A stretch of DNA of 64,000 nucleotides from Flavilitoribacter nigricans DSM 23189 = NBRC 102662. Its GTDB lineage: Bacteria; Bacteroidota; Bacteroidia; Chitinophagales; Saprospiraceae. This document shows, piece after piece, positions 27,762-37,231 of this stretch. How positions within the stretch are numbered: position 1 is the stretch's first letter; every line of letters begins with the position of its first letter. The position numbers and the translations under genes are program-made. The notes beneath the pieces were generated by a model that searched no databases, was not told where the DNA came from, and saw nothing but the letters and a program-made list of their open reading frames with translations. Where the stretch lies: assembly GCF_002646595.1 (NCBI RefSeq), contig NZ_PDUD01000004.1, forward strand, positions 124,001 through 188,000, in the 5' to 3' direction.

Positions 27762-29204
27762 ATGAAAAATACCTCGATCCTTACCCTGACCTTATTCCTT
27801 TTCACCGTGGTCCTCTTTTCCCGCTGTAGCCAGGAGAACGACCCCGTAGACTCCGCAAAACCAAACGTCATTTTTATCATGGCGGACGACCTGGGCTATG
27901 GAGATGTCGGTGTTTACGGGCAGGAAAGGATCCAGACACCAAGACTTGATCAGATGGCGGAGCAGGGCCTGAAATTTACCCAGTTTTATGCCGGTACTTC
28001 CGTCTGTGCCCCTTCCCGTTCGTCATTGATCACCGGACTGACCACCGGGCATACCGAGATCAGAGGCAACCTGCAAAATGGGCGCAGAAACGGTCAGCAA
28101 CCCCTGTCGGCCGGGACGTATACCATTGCCAAACTAATGAAAGAAGCCGGCTACACCACCGGCATGATCGGGAAATGGGGGCTGGGTAATCCCAATACCT
28201 CCGGTAATCCTTTGCGGCATGGCTGGGATTTTTTTTACGGCTATACCGATCAGGTACTCGCCCATAATTACTATCCGGAATACCTCTGGAAGAACAATGA
28301 AAAGGTTTTTCTGGACAATGAGGTGAACTACCTGGATACGTCGGCCTGGCACGGTGGTCTGGGAAGTTATTCCACTCAAAAACGGGAATATTCCGGCGAT
28401 CTGCTGTTTGAGGAAGCGGAAGCCTTCATTCAGCGAAATCAGGATACGCCTTTCTTTTTGTACCTCCCCATCACCGCCCCGCACGATAACGGAGAGCAGC
28501 CGGACAGTATGCGGTTTGAAGTGCCGGATCAGGGCATTTACGAGGATCGCCCTTGGCCGAAAACGCACAAAGATTACGCCGCGATGATCACCCGTATGGA
28601 CAGCTGCATCGGTGCACTGCTGGATCAGCTCGACCGCCTCGGCCTGGCGGAAAATACCCTGATCCTATTCACCTCCGATAACGGCCCGTTCAACAATCAT
28701 CCGACTACCGATTTTTTTGATAGCAACGGCCCGCTCCGGGGAGCCAAGCGCGATCTGTACGAAGGAGGGATGCGCGAACCGATGATAGCCAGGTGGACGG
28801 GTAAGATCGAACCCAATACCACTTCCGATCATTTGGGCGCATTCTGGGATCTCATGCCTACACTTGCAGAACTGGTCGGGGTAGCCCCTCCGGAAAATAC
28901 CGACGGGATCAGTTTTGTGCCGACTTTACTGGGTGAAACAGAGCAAAAAGAACACGCCCATCTTTACTGGGAGTTTCACGAAGGTACCGGTTCTCAGGCC
29001 ATTCGTCAGGGGAAATGGAAAGCAGTCAGAACCGACGCGATCACCCATCCCGAAGGTGGCCTCGAACTTTATGATCTGAGTACTGACCTGGGCGAAAGCC
29101 AAAACCTGGCCGATGAATACCCCGAAAAAGTTCGTGAGCTGGATTCGTTGATGACTGCTTCCCGGACGCATTCCGACCTTTTTCCATTTGGCCGGGATGA
29201 CTAA
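27762..29204 (+). CDS. Type I sulfatase (arylsulfatase family), exported
   Basis: 480 residues. A hydrophobic leader ends FSRC at Cys22, a weak lipobox with Arg before the Cys, so it is probably a lipoprotein. The sulfatase core is clear: NVIFIMADDLGYGDVG (metal aspartates 42-43), VCAPSRSSLITG with Cys82 in C-x-P-S-R, the residue converted to formylglycine, then GKWGLG, TAPHDN and FTSDNGPFNNH. Length is normal. It should hydrolyse a sulfate ester outside the inner membrane; the substrate is not evident. No sulfatase-maturating enzyme is present in the window, and no glycan-utilisation genes sit next to it apart from the broken hybrid regulator 10 kb away. Confidence 0.9.
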   Translation: MKNTSILTLTLFLFTVVLFSRCSQENDPVDSAKPNVIFIMADDLGYGDVGVYGQERIQTPRLDQMAEQGLKFTQFYAGTSVCAPSRSSLITGLTTGHTEIRGNLQNGRRNGQQPLSAGTYTIAKLMKEAGYTTGMIGKWGLGNPNTSGNPLRHGWDFFYGYTDQVLAHNYYPEYLWKNNEKVFLDNEVNYLDTSAWHGGLGSYSTQKREYSGDLLFEEAEAFIQRNQDTPFFLYLPITAPHDNGEQPDSMRFEVPDQGIYEDRPWPKTHKDYAAMITRMDSCIGALLDQLDRLGLAENTLILFTSDNGPFNNHPTTDFFDSNGPLRGAKRDLYEGGMREPMIARWTGKIEPNTTSDHLGAFWDLMPTLAELVGVAPPENTDGISFVPTLLGETEQKEHAHLYWEFHEGTGSQAIRQGKWKAVRTDAITHPEGGLELYDLSTDLGESQNLADEYPEKVRELDSLMTASRTHSDLFPFGRDD

Positions 29205-29356
29205 TCCAGGTGGAGCGCAACCTTTTAGCTGTTGAAAAGCCTTTAGCGTAAGTCCAGAGGTCAACCCATACGGTATCCCGGAGAACTGGCCGGATAGCGC
29301 ACACCACCAATCTGACCAAAGTAATGACCTGGCCCATGATGTGTTAGCGGGGCGCA

Positions 29357-30040
29357 TTAGCTCAGAATGAAATCTACGGCTTTTTTAGCATGTAAATAGG
29401 TGGTATCCAGTAAAGGTAGATCGAAATCTTCCGGCTTGATCAACATCGGCAACTCAGTACAGCCCAGGATAATACCGTCTGCTCCATCGGCTTTGAATTT
29501 TTGCATTTCCTTTAGATAAAATGCCTTGGTTGTCTCTTCAAAAATACCCCGGGTGAGTTCTTCTGCAATAGTCCGATGGACCTCTTCCCTGATCTCCCCA
29601 TCTGGGATCTGCGTGCGGATCTGGAATTTATCTTGCAATCTCTTTCGTATAAAATCTTCCTCCATTACCGGTTGGGTCCCTAACAATCCCAGCCGGTTAA
29701 GACCAAGATCCCGGACCGCTTCGCCGGTAGCGTCGGCAATGTGGATGAAGGGGATATCCAATACCGGTTCGATGTGCGGAACTACTTTGTGGGGCGTATT
29801 GGCACAGATCAGGAGGGCATCCGCTCCGGCGTTCTGTAAAGTCAGTGCTATTTTTTGATAGGCTTCATTGATCTCCTCCCAGTCTCCCCGTCGCATAAGA
29901 TCGACATTCAGGCTGTATAATAATAAGGGTGGATTGGCGGGTGGAGTGCCCGTTATTTCATTGACCAATTGATTGATATATCGATAGTATTCGATCGTGG
30001 AGTGCCAGGAAGTACCTCCGATCATCCCCAGTGTTTTCAT
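29357..30040 (-). CDS. Aspartate/glutamate racemase family protein
   Basis: 227 residues, full length for the family. MKTLGMIGGTSWHST at the start, the first catalytic cysteine C79 in ICANTPHK, and the second, C194, in LGCTELPML are both present, so a two-base racemase mechanism is possible. No signal peptide. The usual substrate is aspartate, with glutamate or hydantoins in relatives; the sequence does not decide. It stands alone, convergent with the sulfatase. Confidence 0.9.
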   Translation of the reverse strand: MKTLGMIGGTSWHSTIEYYRYINQLVNEITGTPPANPPLLLYSLNVDLMRRGDWEEINEAYQKIALTLQNAGADALLICANTPHKVVPHIEPVLDIPFIHIADATGEAVRDLGLNRLGLLGTQPVMEEDFIRKRLQDKFQIRTQIPDGEIREEVHRTIAEELTRGIFEETTKAFYLKEMQKFKADGADGIILGCTELPMLIKPEDFDLPLLDTTYLHAKKAVDFILS

Positions 30041-30160
30041 AGGCTTTGGATTGGCAGTATCGTAGTGTTTGGTAAACGGATTTATTCATTGTAAATAAAT
30101 TGATCTGGAATATGTTCAAAGCGCCATCTTGTTACGCTCCAAAAACGCCTGCCCGCTTGT

Positions 30161-30196
30161 AAACCGGAATCAGTCACCAACGACCAATTCCGGTTT
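30161..30196. repeat. 10-bp inverted repeat
   Basis: AAACCGGAAT (30161-30170) and ATTCCGGTTT (30187-30196) with a 16-base loop, in the spacer between two minus-strand genes. No T run follows on either strand, so a terminator is unlikely; purpose unknown. Confidence 0.45.
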
Positions 30197-30293
30197 GCAG
30201 GAAAATGCTGATTCCAAAATCAAATTAACCAAGTTTCAACACTTGCTCAACCCCTTAAGCTGACGCTGGGCACAAAATATCTCTAAAGCCGGC

Positions 30294-31205
30294 TTAGTCT
30301 TTCGCCCCGAGTGCCTCGTTCAACATATCGGCCAGCCGGTAACCCGCCGCGGTCAGGCGTTCGCGTACCACGCGTTGCCCGGCTTCCAGGTAGCGCTCGG
30401 AGGGTGTGCCACCCGGCTCCAGATACACGAAGCGGCCGCGATCATTTTCTCCGTTCACGCCGCGGTAGCCATATTTTACGGCCAGTTTGTGGCTCTCCAG
30501 GGCCCAGAAATCCGGATCGCTCCATTCAATGCCGGTAATGGCCGAGCGGGGAAATTCTTTCATCAGGTCCTGGGCCAGTCCTTCGATGCGTTGGAGCTGC
30601 TCGTCCGTTAATGGCTTCTTGGGTTCCCGGTAGGGAGCAATATCATTGTAACTACTCAGAAAACCACAACCGTCGTCCCAGAGGGCATGCAGGTTATTCC
30701 AGGTACCTTCCAGCGGGAAGGCATTGCCACCGATATTGCCGGCGGGTTGCTCGTTGGTAAACACGGAAGTAGAATGCAGCGGCTGGTGGATATCGCCCAC
30801 AAAGTGGACCAGAAAAGCCAGACTGCGCGCTGCTTCCAGATCGCGGGGACGGTTGTCTTCCAACTGCCGTACCATCTGGTTAATGGCCCAGAGGATATCG
30901 ATCTCCGGCTGGTCCGGTATCGCTACATTATCCCGCATCCAGGGGAGGTTGGTATAGTGCCAGGTGTCGTAGGCCCGAACGCCCTCCACCTTCAGGTCAT
31001 CCGGCCAGGGACCGGTGGTGATGAAGTGGTTCATGTAGGGGTAATCCCGCTGCAGAACGCCGGTGAGCTCGTCTACCCGGGCTTTGGCGTCTTCGTTCAG
31101 GTTCATGTAGGCGATCATCGCCGTTACGAGGTGTCCCGGATCCCACCAGGCATTCAGGCTGATACAATACAGAGAAGCGATCAGCAGTACCTTAATTTTC
31201 TTCAT
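30294..31205 (-). CDS. S1/P1 family nuclease, exported
   Basis: 303 residues from the ATG at 31205; the frame is open further up but this start gives a clean signal peptide (MKKIKVLLIASLYCISLNA). Cleavage there leaves Trp20 as the mature N-terminus, which S1/P1 nucleases need as a zinc ligand, followed by His25. HFITTGPWPDD, then YDTWHYTNLPW, LAFLVHFVGDIHQPLHS and GGNAFPL with NLHALWDDG supply the remaining zinc-site residues. It probably degrades single-stranded DNA or RNA or cleaves 3' nucleotides outside the cell. A 117-bp gap separates it from the cytochrome gene on the same strand. Confidence 0.92.
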   Translation of the reverse strand: MKKIKVLLIASLYCISLNAWWDPGHLVTAMIAYMNLNEDAKARVDELTGVLQRDYPYMNHFITTGPWPDDLKVEGVRAYDTWHYTNLPWMRDNVAIPDQPEIDILWAINQMVRQLEDNRPRDLEAARSLAFLVHFVGDIHQPLHSTSVFTNEQPAGNIGGNAFPLEGTWNNLHALWDDGCGFLSSYNDIAPYREPKKPLTDEQLQRIEGLAQDLMKEFPRSAITGIEWSDPDFWALESHKLAVKYGYRGVNGENDRGRFVYLEPGGTPSERYLEAGQRVVRERLTAAGYRLADMLNEALGAKD

Positions 31206-31322
31206 AAGTTGAGTGATAGCATGATGAACCGTAAAGTTAGCAATAATGCTACGATACTCTATGGGAATAATGCGGTGATGCTGCAATGCAGTGCTTCGGC
31301 CCGGCACCACCACTCCGGCTGA

Positions 31323-32276
31323 TCACCGGGTCCGGTCCACGGAGTTCTCGATCACCGGGATGGTTTTCAGGTAGGCAAAAATGGCCCTGATCTCATCGTC
31401 GGTCAGATCCGTATATTTCGGCATCGGTACCCTTACCGGATATTTGGGGCCTTTCCCCCACTTGACCGCATCGATGAATTGCTGCTCGCTCCAGTTGCCG
31501 ATACCGGTTTCCGGGTGCATAGTGAGATTGGCCGAATAGATATCCTGGCCGGCGGCATCTTTCAGCAGGTTACCGCCCCCGTAGTAACCGGCGGAATTGA
31601 CGGGCGTGTATTCATCAATCGTGGTAAAGTCCGCCGAATGGCAGGAAAAACAACCGGCTACGGCGTCCGCTACGTACTGTCCCCGGGCTATCTGGTCTCC
31701 GGCATTTGGGAGCGCGATCTCCTGCTGCGGATAGGGGAAAGGTTTGAAAGCTACGTGCGAAAGGAACTTCACGAGGAAGCTGGGCCTGGGAGCCGGTTGG
31801 CGGACCTCCGAAGGTTGCAACATGGGATGATCCGAACGCAGGAAGGCGATAATGTCCCGCAGGTCTTCGTCGGCCATGTTGGGAAATTTAACCATCCACG
31901 GTGGAGCGTATTTTCCATCTTTTTTTACACCGGTGCGCAGCAGGTAGGCCAGTTCTTCGTTGGAATAGCTTTTCAGGCCGGTCTCCGGGTGGTTCAGGTT
32001 GGCGGACCAGACCTCGCCGAAGGAGGCCGGCACGTCGAACATCTTTTTCCCTTCCAACAATTGATTTTCGTAATTGATATGGCAGTCCATGCAGGTTAGC
32101 CGGACCAGTTTTTCTCCATTGGTCAGGCTGGCGCTGTCGGCACTGACCGCGTAATTTTCCGGAAGCTCTAAGTCGTAAGACGGAATACCGGTGGCGTTGA
32201 TGTAGAGCGCGAAACCTCCGATCAGTACCAGCACAATGCCAAGAATGATACCTGCGATCTTTAATACTTTTTTCAT
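31323..32276 (-). CDS. Dihaem cytochrome c, membrane-anchored
   Basis: 317 residues. One N-terminal membrane segment (about 7-25, IAGIILGIVLVLIGGFALYI), kept as an anchor. Two CxxCH haem sites: CMDCH (62-66) and CFSCH (209-213). Each is followed by a NLTMHPETG or NLNHPETG motif and a methionine region (PPWMVKFPNMAD; PMPKYTDLTDDE), the pattern of two tandem cytochrome c domains. It should pass electrons in the periplasm; no partner dehydrogenase is adjacent. The start is the first ATG in frame and gives a normal anchor. Confidence 0.92.
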   Translation of the reverse strand: MKKVLKIAGIILGIVLVLIGGFALYINATGIPSYDLELPENYAVSADSASLTNGEKLVRLTCMDCHINYENQLLEGKKMFDVPASFGEVWSANLNHPETGLKSYSNEELAYLLRTGVKKDGKYAPPWMVKFPNMADEDLRDIIAFLRSDHPMLQPSEVRQPAPRPSFLVKFLSHVAFKPFPYPQQEIALPNAGDQIARGQYVADAVAGCFSCHSADFTTIDEYTPVNSAGYYGGGNLLKDAAGQDIYSANLTMHPETGIGNWSEQQFIDAVKWGKGPKYPVRVPMPKYTDLTDDEIRAIFAYLKTIPVIENSVDRTR

Positions 32277-32816
32277 AATTTCAGTTTTAGGTTATACGAT
32301 TAGTCTGTGGTCCTGGCCGGTCCCACGGAGACACCCGATACAGCCGGAAATCTGGAATCAATCTGGCGGAACGGAGTAATCTGACTCGGAAGATGAGATC
32401 ACCATCCGGGACGGGCCTGAAGGACAGGACAAAAATAGGGGCCCACCTCCGGCGGAAATTGTACAAATGTCGCATGCCTTAAAAAATTGTAGCACGGTAA
32501 AGGCTGCGGTAGTCTGCGGTTTCGAGTTTGTTTTTTTCCCGTTCGGTTACTATTTTTTCAAATAGGGAAGATTTAATCCCAAATTGTGGTTAACTTTGAA
32601 TGTAAGGACCCGGTGGGAATCAAAACCGTTTTGGTTGGCTTGTTGCCTGGTCCTCTAATTCGCACCCGGACATTATCGAACCGGGCGAATCGTCCAACTT
32701 CCTGATCCTATCCATACAATACATCTGCCTCACGAACCGGTCGCCGGTTCGGAGCCCCTCTATTAGATCATGGTAATTAATCGTTTATTGATAATTAATT
32801 CAAACCCTATCCTTGT
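32277..32816. other. 540-bp divergent spacer with a -7-like box
   Basis: No gene. TAACTTTG at 32591-32598 fits the -7 pattern on the plus strand about 220 bases before the CHRD gene, but no TTG stands at -33. A second AT-rich stretch just before the start (32771-32805) may hold the promoter instead. Confidence 0.4.
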
Positions 32817-35800
32817 ATGAACTATTCTACTAAAGATTCTTTTGCTCCCGTAGTGAAAGGTATTTTCGGCCTGGTCGTCATCCTGTGTACGGCTTTTTTG
32901 CCATTAACGCTCTCCGCTAATAACATCTACCAGGCGATGTTAAGGGGGCGACACGAAGTACTGCCGGTCACTACCCCTGCGTCCGGCATGATAACCGCTA
33001 CTCTGGAAGAAAACGTACTGACGGTGGAGGGCTCCTTCTCCGGTCTTTCGGGTGATTTTGCCTCCAACGTTGCCGGCGGCAGTCACATTCACATCGCTTA
33101 TGCCGGCCGGAACGGTGGCATTGCCCTGTCGTTGACCGCTACGCTGGACCCGGATCTGCGCGGCGGCACCTTCCGGGCTCAGGACAACAATTTCTCGCTT
33201 ACCGAAGAACAGATGCAGGCTCTGGCCGAACGGAGGATGTACGTCAACATCCACTCTACAGCCAGCACCAGCGGCGAACTGCGGGGGCAATTGCTACCCG
33301 CAGCCGAGGAATACTTCTTCACCAATTTGCTGGGCAGCAATGCCGTGCCGGCGGTGATGTCCGGTGGCAGCGGCGCTCTGGCCCTCGAACTGAACGGAAG
33401 AACCCTCACGGTGAGCGGCTCCTTTCAAAATATGGAGGGAACTTTGTTTACCCAGGCGGCCGGTGGCGCTCACCTGCATCTGGGTTACGCCGGGGAAACG
33501 GGTGGCATCGAGGTCGGCCTCAATCCCAGTGCGGGAGAAGACGGAAACGCGGCCGTATTTACCGCTGCGGATAATACTTTTGAGCTGACTCCACCACAGG
33601 TACGCGCCCTGCGGGATCGGCGACTTTACGCCAACATCCACTCCAGCCAGGTGCCCGGTGGCGAACTCCGGGGACAGGTTGTCGGTATGGCGCGCAACGT
33701 TTTCCGGGCGCACCTTTCGGGCAGCAACGAAAATCCGTCCGTTACCAGTCTGGCTACCGGCGTTGTGCTGGCTGAACTAATGGCCGATAACCGGCTGATC
33801 CTTTCCGGTAACTTCAACGGTCTGGAAAGTAAACTGGCCGTGAATACCGGCGGCGGCGCTCACATTCATCGCGGACTGGCGGGCTCCAACGGTCCGGTAA
33901 TGTTCCGCATTTTCGTGAAAACCGGTGGCGGCTTGCTCAATGGCGTGGTCGAAATGGACCGCAATATCAATGAGTTATCGGAAGAGCAGGTAGCGGCCCT
34001 CTACGACCGGGCTTTCTACGCGAATTTCCATACGCTCATCAACGGCAGTGGTGAGATCCGCGGACAACTGCTGCCCGAAAGCCAGATGTACTTCAGCGGC
34101 TTTTTGTCCAGTATTTTCCAAACCAACGGGGCCATCAGCACCGGTACCGGCGGGGTAAAGGCAGAGTTATCCGGCAACCGGCTCACGCTGAGCGGATCTT
34201 TTGCCGAATTGCGCAGCGCCGTGGCGACGGAAATTGCCGGCGGTGCTCATATCCACCGCGGGATGGCCGGTTCCAACGGACCGGTAACCCAACCGCTGGT
34301 ACTCACGCTCGGTGACGATAGCCAGTCGGGAACTTTCGCGGCGGATCAGAACGTATTCGAGCTGGAAGCAGCCGAATTGGAAGACCTGCGGGCCCGGGGA
34401 AAATATGTGAATATCCATTCGCTGGATAATCCTTCCGGAGAATTGCGTACGCAGTTGTTACCCGAAGCGACCACCTATTTCGTAGCCCCACTTTCCGGTG
34501 CCAGCCAAACCGTTCCGGTGAATACCGATGCGGTGGGTATGACCATCCTGGAAGTTACCGGGAATATCGGTATTACCACCGGATCGTTCAACAATCTGAG
34601 CGCTCCTCTGGCTACGGCTATTTCCGGCGGCGCTCACGTGCACCAGGGCATGGCCGGTCAGAACGGATCCGTGATCTTTCCCCTGAATTCAAGCACCGAG
34701 GACGGTATGCTGAGCGGGACCTTCGCGGCGGAGGATAATGTACAGGCCCTGAATAAAGATTTCATCAGCCGCCTGCGCAGTCGTGGTTACTACGTGAATG
34801 TGCACAGTCAGCAATACCTGCCGGGTGAGATTCGGGGACAACTATTACCGCTGGCCACGGCTTACTTTACCGCCAATCTGGCCGGATCGAACGCCGTACC
34901 GCCCAACGCTTCGATGGGCCGCGGCCAGGTGAAGGTCGAATTGCGGGGAACTGAGATCGTCCTGAGCGGAGCTTTTTCCGGTCTAACGGGCGAATTTGAC
35001 GCGGCGGTTGCGGGCGGATCCCACCTGCACGCGGCCTTTGTGGGCCAGAACGGACCGATCAAGTTTTTTACGAACGCCCGCTTGAATGAGGACCTGAAAG
35101 GTGGTCGTTTCCTGGCGGTAGAAAATGTATTTGATCTTGATTTCCGCAATTACTTCGATCTGATCAACGGATTTCTGTATCTGAATATTCACAGCAGTAC
35201 CCATCCGGCCGGAGAGATCCGGGGGCACGTACTGGGAGAGATCAATCAATATCCGGAACCCGACGCGACTATCACGTCCCCTATGCCGGGCGAAACCCTC
35301 ACCGTAGAGGGTGATCCACTGACGGATTTCATCCTCAACTGGACCCCCGCTACCGATCGGGATTATCTGGGTTATGTCTGGCAGGTCTCTACCGGGGTAG
35401 CTTTTCAAACCCTGCTCCTGAACCGGAATGTCGGCTACAGTGATTTTTACGCGACCAATTACGCGCTGCTGGATAAATTACTGGCCAATGCGGGTGTGGC
35501 AGTCGGCGAAACCGTGACGCTTTTCCACCGCATAGTAGCTTCGGACGGCAGCCTGGCTACCGCCGGCCCGACCAGTAACCTGACGCTCACCCGCGGAGTG
35601 CTTGATCCTCTGGGGGGCAGCCGGATCGCCTTACCGGGGAACGACGAAGAAGTGGTGGCGGATTTCCGGGTATTCCCCAACCTGCTCCGGAGCGGTCAAC
35701 TGGTTAACGTACAGGTGATGGCCGGTGCGGATCAACGCGCTCTACTGGTGCTGGTCAACCAACTGGGGCAGCCACTGCAAAGACGGCCGGTAGAACTATT

Positions 35801-35915
35801 CGCCGGAGAAAACCGGATGGAGTGGTCTCTGCCGGATCTGGCGGCCGGCTTTTACTTTATCCAGTTGCAGATGGAAGGGCAGTTACTGCCGCTGCAGCGG
35901 ATCGTGGTGAACTAG
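32817..35915 (+). CDS. Six-CHRD-domain T9SS-exported protein
   Basis: 1032 residues. Signal peptide (about 1-34, ending TLSAN). Six consecutive CHRD domains of about 125-130 residues (roughly 36-160, 165-290, 295-420, 425-545, 550-675, 680-810). Each has the signature AGG-x-H-I/L/V-H-x-x-x-A/V-G-x-N/T-G and a late YxNxHS/T-x-x-x-x-GE-I/L-RGQ (RGH in the sixth). Then a fibronectin-III-like domain (about 815-935: SPMPGETLTVEGDPLTDFILNW) and a T9SS sorting domain (950-1032, FRVFPNLLRSGQ to MEGQLLPLQRIVVN). CHRD domains are named after chordin; in bacteria they occur on surface or extracellular proteins of unknown role. No other gene on this strand is close. Confidence 0.92.
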   Translation: MNYSTKDSFAPVVKGIFGLVVILCTAFLPLTLSANNIYQAMLRGRHEVLPVTTPASGMITATLEENVLTVEGSFSGLSGDFASNVAGGSHIHIAYAGRNGGIALSLTATLDPDLRGGTFRAQDNNFSLTEEQMQALAERRMYVNIHSTASTSGELRGQLLPAAEEYFFTNLLGSNAVPAVMSGGSGALALELNGRTLTVSGSFQNMEGTLFTQAAGGAHLHLGYAGETGGIEVGLNPSAGEDGNAAVFTAADNTFELTPPQVRALRDRRLYANIHSSQVPGGELRGQVVGMARNVFRAHLSGSNENPSVTSLATGVVLAELMADNRLILSGNFNGLESKLAVNTGGGAHIHRGLAGSNGPVMFRIFVKTGGGLLNGVVEMDRNINELSEEQVAALYDRAFYANFHTLINGSGEIRGQLLPESQMYFSGFLSSIFQTNGAISTGTGGVKAELSGNRLTLSGSFAELRSAVATEIAGGAHIHRGMAGSNGPVTQPLVLTLGDDSQSGTFAADQNVFELEAAELEDLRARGKYVNIHSLDNPSGELRTQLLPEATTYFVAPLSGASQTVPVNTDAVGMTILEVTGNIGITTGSFNNLSAPLATAISGGAHVHQGMAGQNGSVIFPLNSSTEDGMLSGTFAAEDNVQALNKDFISRLRSRGYYVNVHSQQYLPGEIRGQLLPLATAYFTANLAGSNAVPPNASMGRGQVKVELRGTEIVLSGAFSGLTGEFDAAVAGGSHLHAAFVGQNGPIKFFTNARLNEDLKGGRFLAVENVFDLDFRNYFDLINGFLYLNIHSSTHPAGEIRGHVLGEINQYPEPDATITSPMPGETLTVEGDPLTDFILNWTPATDRDYLGYVWQVSTGVAFQTLLLNRNVGYSDFYATNYALLDKLLANAGVAVGETVTLFHRIVASDGSLATAGPTSNLTLTRGVLDPLGGSRIALPGNDEEVVADFRVFPNLLRSGQLVNVQVMAGADQRALLVLVNQLGQPLQRRPVELFAGENRMEWSLPDLAAGFYFIQLQMEGQLLPLQRIVVN

Positions 35916-36000
35916 GCCACAGGGATGCGGAGATTGAGCAATGGAAGGAAGGTGATTGAAAGCCTGCTACCAACTTCCCATGGCTCTGCCGATCCAATTA

Positions 36001-36061
36001 AAAAAAGCCTGTCAGTAGCCCGACGGTCATATAGGAACGACCGTCGGGCTACCTGCAGGCT
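36001..36061 (-). terminator. Long hairpin terminator of the MddA-like gene
   Basis: TAGCCCGACGGTC (36016-36028) pairs perfectly with GACCGTCGGGCTA (36039-36051) across a 10-base loop. The stem is extended outward by AGCCTG (36006-36011) with CAGGCT (36056-36061). On the minus strand the stem runs into a T tract (the A tract at 36001-36006 plus preceding A), so it fits a rho-independent terminator for 36130-36906. Confidence 0.75.
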
Positions 36062-36129
36062 CTAACCATACAAACGGGTAGGATCCTGAAAATTGCCTTC
36101 CCGCCGAGTCATCTTCCTTTCTTCGCCGC

Positions 36130-36906
36130 TCAGGCGACCCGGTCGCTCACCGGGACCGGCGTTTCCCGGGGCAGTTCTTTTTTCCTGAATCCCGGTATCA
36201 GCTTGGGAATACGGGACTGGTAATTGCTGTAGACCTTACCGTGAAAATTTACCAGGTCTTTCTCTTCGAAATAAATACCCACTAAAGTATAAGCGGTAAT
36301 GATGACGGCGAACGTCAGATGTGTGGTCGTCATGACCGGAGTAGCCCAGGCGCCGATAATAAAGCCCAGATAAAGCGGGTGCCGGACGTACTTGTACAGG
36401 TAGGCGGTAGTGAATTTCAGCGGCTCGTAGGACTGATTGCGAAAATACCGCCACACCTGACGCAGGCCGACAAAATCAAAGTGATCGATCATAAATGAAC
36501 TCGCCAGGATCAGGGTATAACCCAACAGGCTGACGGCGACCAGCAGGCCGCTCAGAAAAGGGGAGGAGAGGCTCCAGATGACACCCCCCATAGGTTGCCA
36601 CTTCCAGATCAGCAGGATGAGTACGAGGCTGGAAAACAGCACATAGGTACTCCTTTCGATAGGGTCGGGAATGACCTGGGTCCACCATTTTTTGAAACCC
36701 TTACGGGCCATTACACTGTGCTGGATCGCAAAAATACCCAGCAGTACCAGGTTATTGAGCAGGGCATTGATCCAGGGTAATTCGGGATGGCCGCTGATGG
36801 TCTTGGGCACGAACAGGTTCGTTGTGAACCCGACGGTATACAAAAAGGTCGCTAAAAAAAGCAGATAGGCAATCCCTCCGTAGATTAGAAAAAAGAATCT
36901 GGACAT
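36130..36906 (-). CDS. mddA: MddA-like methanethiol S-methyltransferase
   Basis: 258 residues, multi-spanning (about six hydrophobic segments from residue 5). AIQHSVMARKGFKKWWTQVIP (here IQHSVMAR at about 61) and the C-terminal YKYVRHPLYLGFI block with IYFEEKDLVNFHGKVYSNYQ are the landmarks of the isoprenylcysteine-methyltransferase/NnrU-related family that contains MddA. MddA methylates methanethiol with SAM to give dimethyl sulfide. A close relative with another small thiol or a prenyl-cysteine substrate cannot be excluded. The gene is alone on its strand and has its own terminator. Confidence 0.72.
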   Translation of the reverse strand: MSRFFFLIYGGIAYLLFLATFLYTVGFTTNLFVPKTISGHPELPWINALLNNLVLLGIFAIQHSVMARKGFKKWWTQVIPDPIERSTYVLFSSLVLILLIWKWQPMGGVIWSLSSPFLSGLLVAVSLLGYTLILASSFMIDHFDFVGLRQVWRYFRNQSYEPLKFTTAYLYKYVRHPLYLGFIIGAWATPVMTTTHLTFAVIITAYTLVGIYFEEKDLVNFHGKVYSNYQSRIPKLIPGFRKKELPRETPVPVSDRVA

Positions 36907-37231
36907 AATCTTTGGTTTTAAATGTTAGTGCAATATTAGGGGCCTGGCGGCCGGTAGTAAAGGCCAAATGAGGGAAGGCACAGGTTTCCTGCTTTGATCT
37001 ACGGATCGGGATTTTCGGGAGGAAATCTGCTGAAAAATGCATTTGCACAGGCTGCGGGTGGTATTGACGCAGAAAAACACCCCATTCACAAGCTGAACCC
37101 TGACATTCAATCAATTGGGTCCCGGGACTGGGGATTTTTGCCTAAATTGAACATATTTAACAGTCCAAATCCAGTGCCGGAGCCGGCGAAAGTACGGCTC
37201 GTTCGGTGCCCTGGATCTTTGAATAAAGCTA
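36907..37231. other. 325-bp divergent spacer
   Basis: Between the MddA-like gene (minus) and the LytS-type kinase (plus). On the minus strand TAATATTG (36938-36931) is one base off the -7 pattern, 25 bases before the methyltransferase start. No convincing box was found for the kinase. Confidence 0.4.

Noticed and set aside
36016-36051. 13-bp hairpin as a possible attachment site or REP unit
   Set aside because: Position after the MddA gene and the T tract on the minus strand fit a terminator better; no second copy was seen.
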